Source of the DNA: Pelomyxa schiedti
Taxonomy: Eukaryota > Evosea > Pelobiontida > Pelomyxidae
Assembly: GCA_020536535.1 (NCBI GenBank)
Contig: JAHLWZ010000763.1
Span: 1,282-36,629, forward strand
Direction of reading: 5' to 3'
DNA: 35,348 bases
Shown here: positions 33,390 to 35,348 of the stretch, piece after piece
Layout: each line of letters begins with the position of its first letter
Position numbering within the stretch: position 1 is the first letter of the stretch
Notes under the pieces: model-generated
Told to the model about the DNA's origin: nothing
Databases searched by the model: none
The model's input: only the letters and a program-made list of their open reading frames with translations
Translations under genes and position numbers: made by a program

Positions 33390-35348
33390 CTAATGGGTGG
33401 ACTTGGCTCGCTCGATCCTCTGTTGGCAAACATTTCCAAGCGTCACATAAGTCACACTCAGGTCACTGTTGCCAATGCCCTGCAAGGGAATGCCCTCCAC
33501 CAGGTACCTCTTGTATGCGTTTATGTTCCTTGTGGCCACACGGGAAGCATGCTGCATCATGGCCTCCTTGGGATTCCCTGCTGCTGCTTTCTCCTCCCCG
33601 TTTGCCGCCGGCGGTGGTGGTGTTGATGTTGTTTTGGTCTTTGGTGTTATGCTCGCAACCGGTTGGGAGTGCGAGGCGAGCTCCGTGTTGGCGTGGTACG
33701 TTGCCATGTCGGTTGTTATCGTGCACACCAGCCGGTCACTGTAGTGTGTGGTGAGTTCTCGTTTGGAAAGTTCCTTGACTGCCGGAAGCTTCCCGACGCC
33801 TTGACATCTCGCAGCCAGGTTCACCTTTTGGGAAGGAAACATCAGAGTAACATCAGAGTTTGGAAACGGGTGTGTGATGAGAGAGCAAGTGGCTTTACCG
33901 CTGCCCCAACAACGTCGGGGTTGATCAACGTGGGGGTCTTGAGGAGTCCATGCAATGCCGGGCCCGTTGTCAATCCGATCCTCACTTCGAGCATCCACTC
34001 AGGGGCATCTTTTGAAACAAGACCGCGAAATTCTTCCGCCTGAAGTGCAACAGATTCGGCGATCCGAAGTGCTGCCGCGTAGGCCAAGGCCGGGAGTGGA
34101 GTGCTGGTTCTTTTTTGCTTTTCCACCTGAATCTATGAGTGAAAAGAACAGGGGTGAAGTCGGTTCACCTCCAATTGAAAGCCCCATGCAATGAAAATTC
34201 CATCACCCAGCCTCTTCACCAACAAGTTGTGTTTGTTTGCCTTGGCTGCCCTTTCAACAGTGTCGTAAAACAGTTCGAGCAGCTTGGCCGCAGAGTCCGG
34301 AGAAACGGATTCACACAAGCCGGTGAAATCTGTGTGTTCAGGTTAGTGTGGACTGAGAATTGTACATAGAACACACTTGCAACGTCACAGAAGAGATAAC
34401 TGCCCATTCTCCTCAACAAAGAGGACTCCAAAATGGCGGAATCAGACAACCGTTGCCTGCACACGAGTCGGGAAATCACAGGAACGAATGCCACCACGAT
34501 TTGCACTTTCCCTTCGAGCCACTCCAGTTTGTCAAGAATGAGTCGAATCTCAGACAGCCGGCTGAAAATGTTCACCTTGGAAATGTCCCCTCCGAGATGC
34601 CACCGCTTTTTTTGCTTCCTTTCACTTTCGTCCTGGTTTTTGTTGTCCTCTGGTTGGGTTCCCTCCCCAAGGCTGACTTCGCTGATTCTCTTGATCCGGT
34701 TGATGACTTGCAGTTGCCCTCCAAGTGTGAACACAGAGAGAATTCCAGCAAGACTTACAGCAATGCAAAGACTGACGATAATAAATTTCTGCAAATTGCT
34801 TTTGACTTCTCTGTATGTTTTCTGGAAATAAGACGAATCTATATGGAAAAAGGAGAAAAAAATCAATGCAATCTTTTTGTGCAAGGATCGGTGCATACCA
34901 GCAATCACAGTTGTGATTGCAGTGAAACCGGATTCCGTCTGAATTGTCAGGTATGCCACTGAATAGTTGTGCTGATCAAAAATTATAATACCGGTGGTGT
35001 TCTTAGCCAGTGCCTCAGAAAGAAATCGTGTGGAATCTCGGATCTCCCAAAGACTGGAATTCGAGGTCAACTGAGGAGTGAGGTCCGCATAAGAGATGTT
35101 CTCACATGAACTGCTTATTATCCAGCTGTTTTGATTTTGAATGAATGTGCACAAGATTCCAGGTTGGTCTTTCTGCCCAAAAATGGAAAGAAAATTTACT
35201 GCACTGATACCTGCTGAAAAAAGGGCAGTGATGTTCGAAGATCCAGGCAAAAGTATTGGAGCATTCAAAGCTGCAGTCAGGTCTGGAACTGTTGCAGGAA
35301 TCTCAATTGGACTCCACAGCAGACACCCGGGAGTCAGAGAGTTCCACT
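33390..35348 (-). CDS. Receptor-type class III adenylyl/guanylyl cyclase, 5' end outside the window
   Basis: A single-pass membrane cyclase making cAMP or cGMP. The gene runs off the right edge, so the N-terminus is missing. Visible in order: an extracellular domain with N-glycosylation sequons (SSNITALF, SCENISYAD, AKNTTGII); a membrane helix (FIIVSLCIAVSLAGILSVF, near 34760-34700); a HAMP-like juxtamembrane part (VINRIKRISEVSLGEG); a Lys/Glu-rich linker; then the catalytic domain. Metal-binding Asp residues are in LFCDVANFTGL (restored by splicing near 34380-34310) and KRLGDGIFIAWG. The transition-state Asn and Arg are in VVGAAVNLAARCQG. RIGLTTGPALHGL lies between them. The enzyme therefore looks active as a homodimer. 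A Pro/Thr-rich C-terminal tail follows. At least five introns; one of 60 bp lacks stops. Nucleotide preference cannot be read reliably. Confidence 0.92.

Overview
This is a gene-dense nuclear window from a eukaryotic microbe. Nearly every gene is cut by short GT-AG introns of about 37 to 180 bases, often with a CTAAC or CTAAT branch-like motif. All spliced reading frames below were reconstructed by hand. The gene set fits an amoebozoan, perhaps a free-living archamoeba: a Roco (LRR-Roc-COR-kinase) protein, bifunctional FTCD, elongin C, DENND10, BLOC1S1, ZCCHC9, an ELAV/CELF-type RRM protein, an SLC44 transporter and a single-pass class III cyclase. The lineage is inferred from gene content only. 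I saw no prokaryotic operons, tRNA, rRNA, CRISPR array or transposon.

Layout: 15-600 (-) small secreted protein; 865-1802 (+) PH-domain protein; 1971-4751 (-) SLC44 choline-transporter-like protein; 5066-7438 (+) FTCD; 7600-11941 (+) group II PLP decarboxylase (histidine/serine type) behind a long unrecognised N-terminal region; 12140-12512 possible orphan exons; 12620-13491 decayed partial second copy of the decarboxylase; 13697-22011 (-) very large Roco kinase; 22263-22821 (-) UBE2D-type E2; 23030-23855 (-) BLOC1S1; 24051-24700 (+) elongin C; 24802-26579 (-) DENND10; 26802-28129 (+) ZCCHC9; 28190-30539 (-) three-RRM protein; 30812-31715 (+) damaged copy and 31971-32886 (+) intact copy of a secreted beta-rich protein; 33390 to the right edge (-) receptor-type adenylyl/guanylyl cyclase.

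Themes: FTCD (last steps of histidine breakdown) sits 161 bp upstream of a decarboxylase whose active site looks histidine/serine-type, so two enzymes that may handle histidine are side by side. Several pairs share short divergent promoters (PH/secreted, SLC44/FTCD, BLOC1S1/ELOC, DENND10/ZCCHC9, RRM/secreted). Two ubiquitin components (E2, elongin C) and two endolysosomal components (BLOC1S1, DENND10) fall within 5 kb. GC-rich low-complexity N-termini (Roco, ZCCHC9, RRM protein) form local GC islands at gene starts.

Most notable: a degenerate Ras-like domain with all nucleotide-binding motifs lost, placed before the real Roc GTPase of the Roco kinase; the decarboxylase N-terminal region with its eroded paralogue; and a ~100 bp micro-inversion that flipped an exon inside one of two tandem secreted-protein genes.
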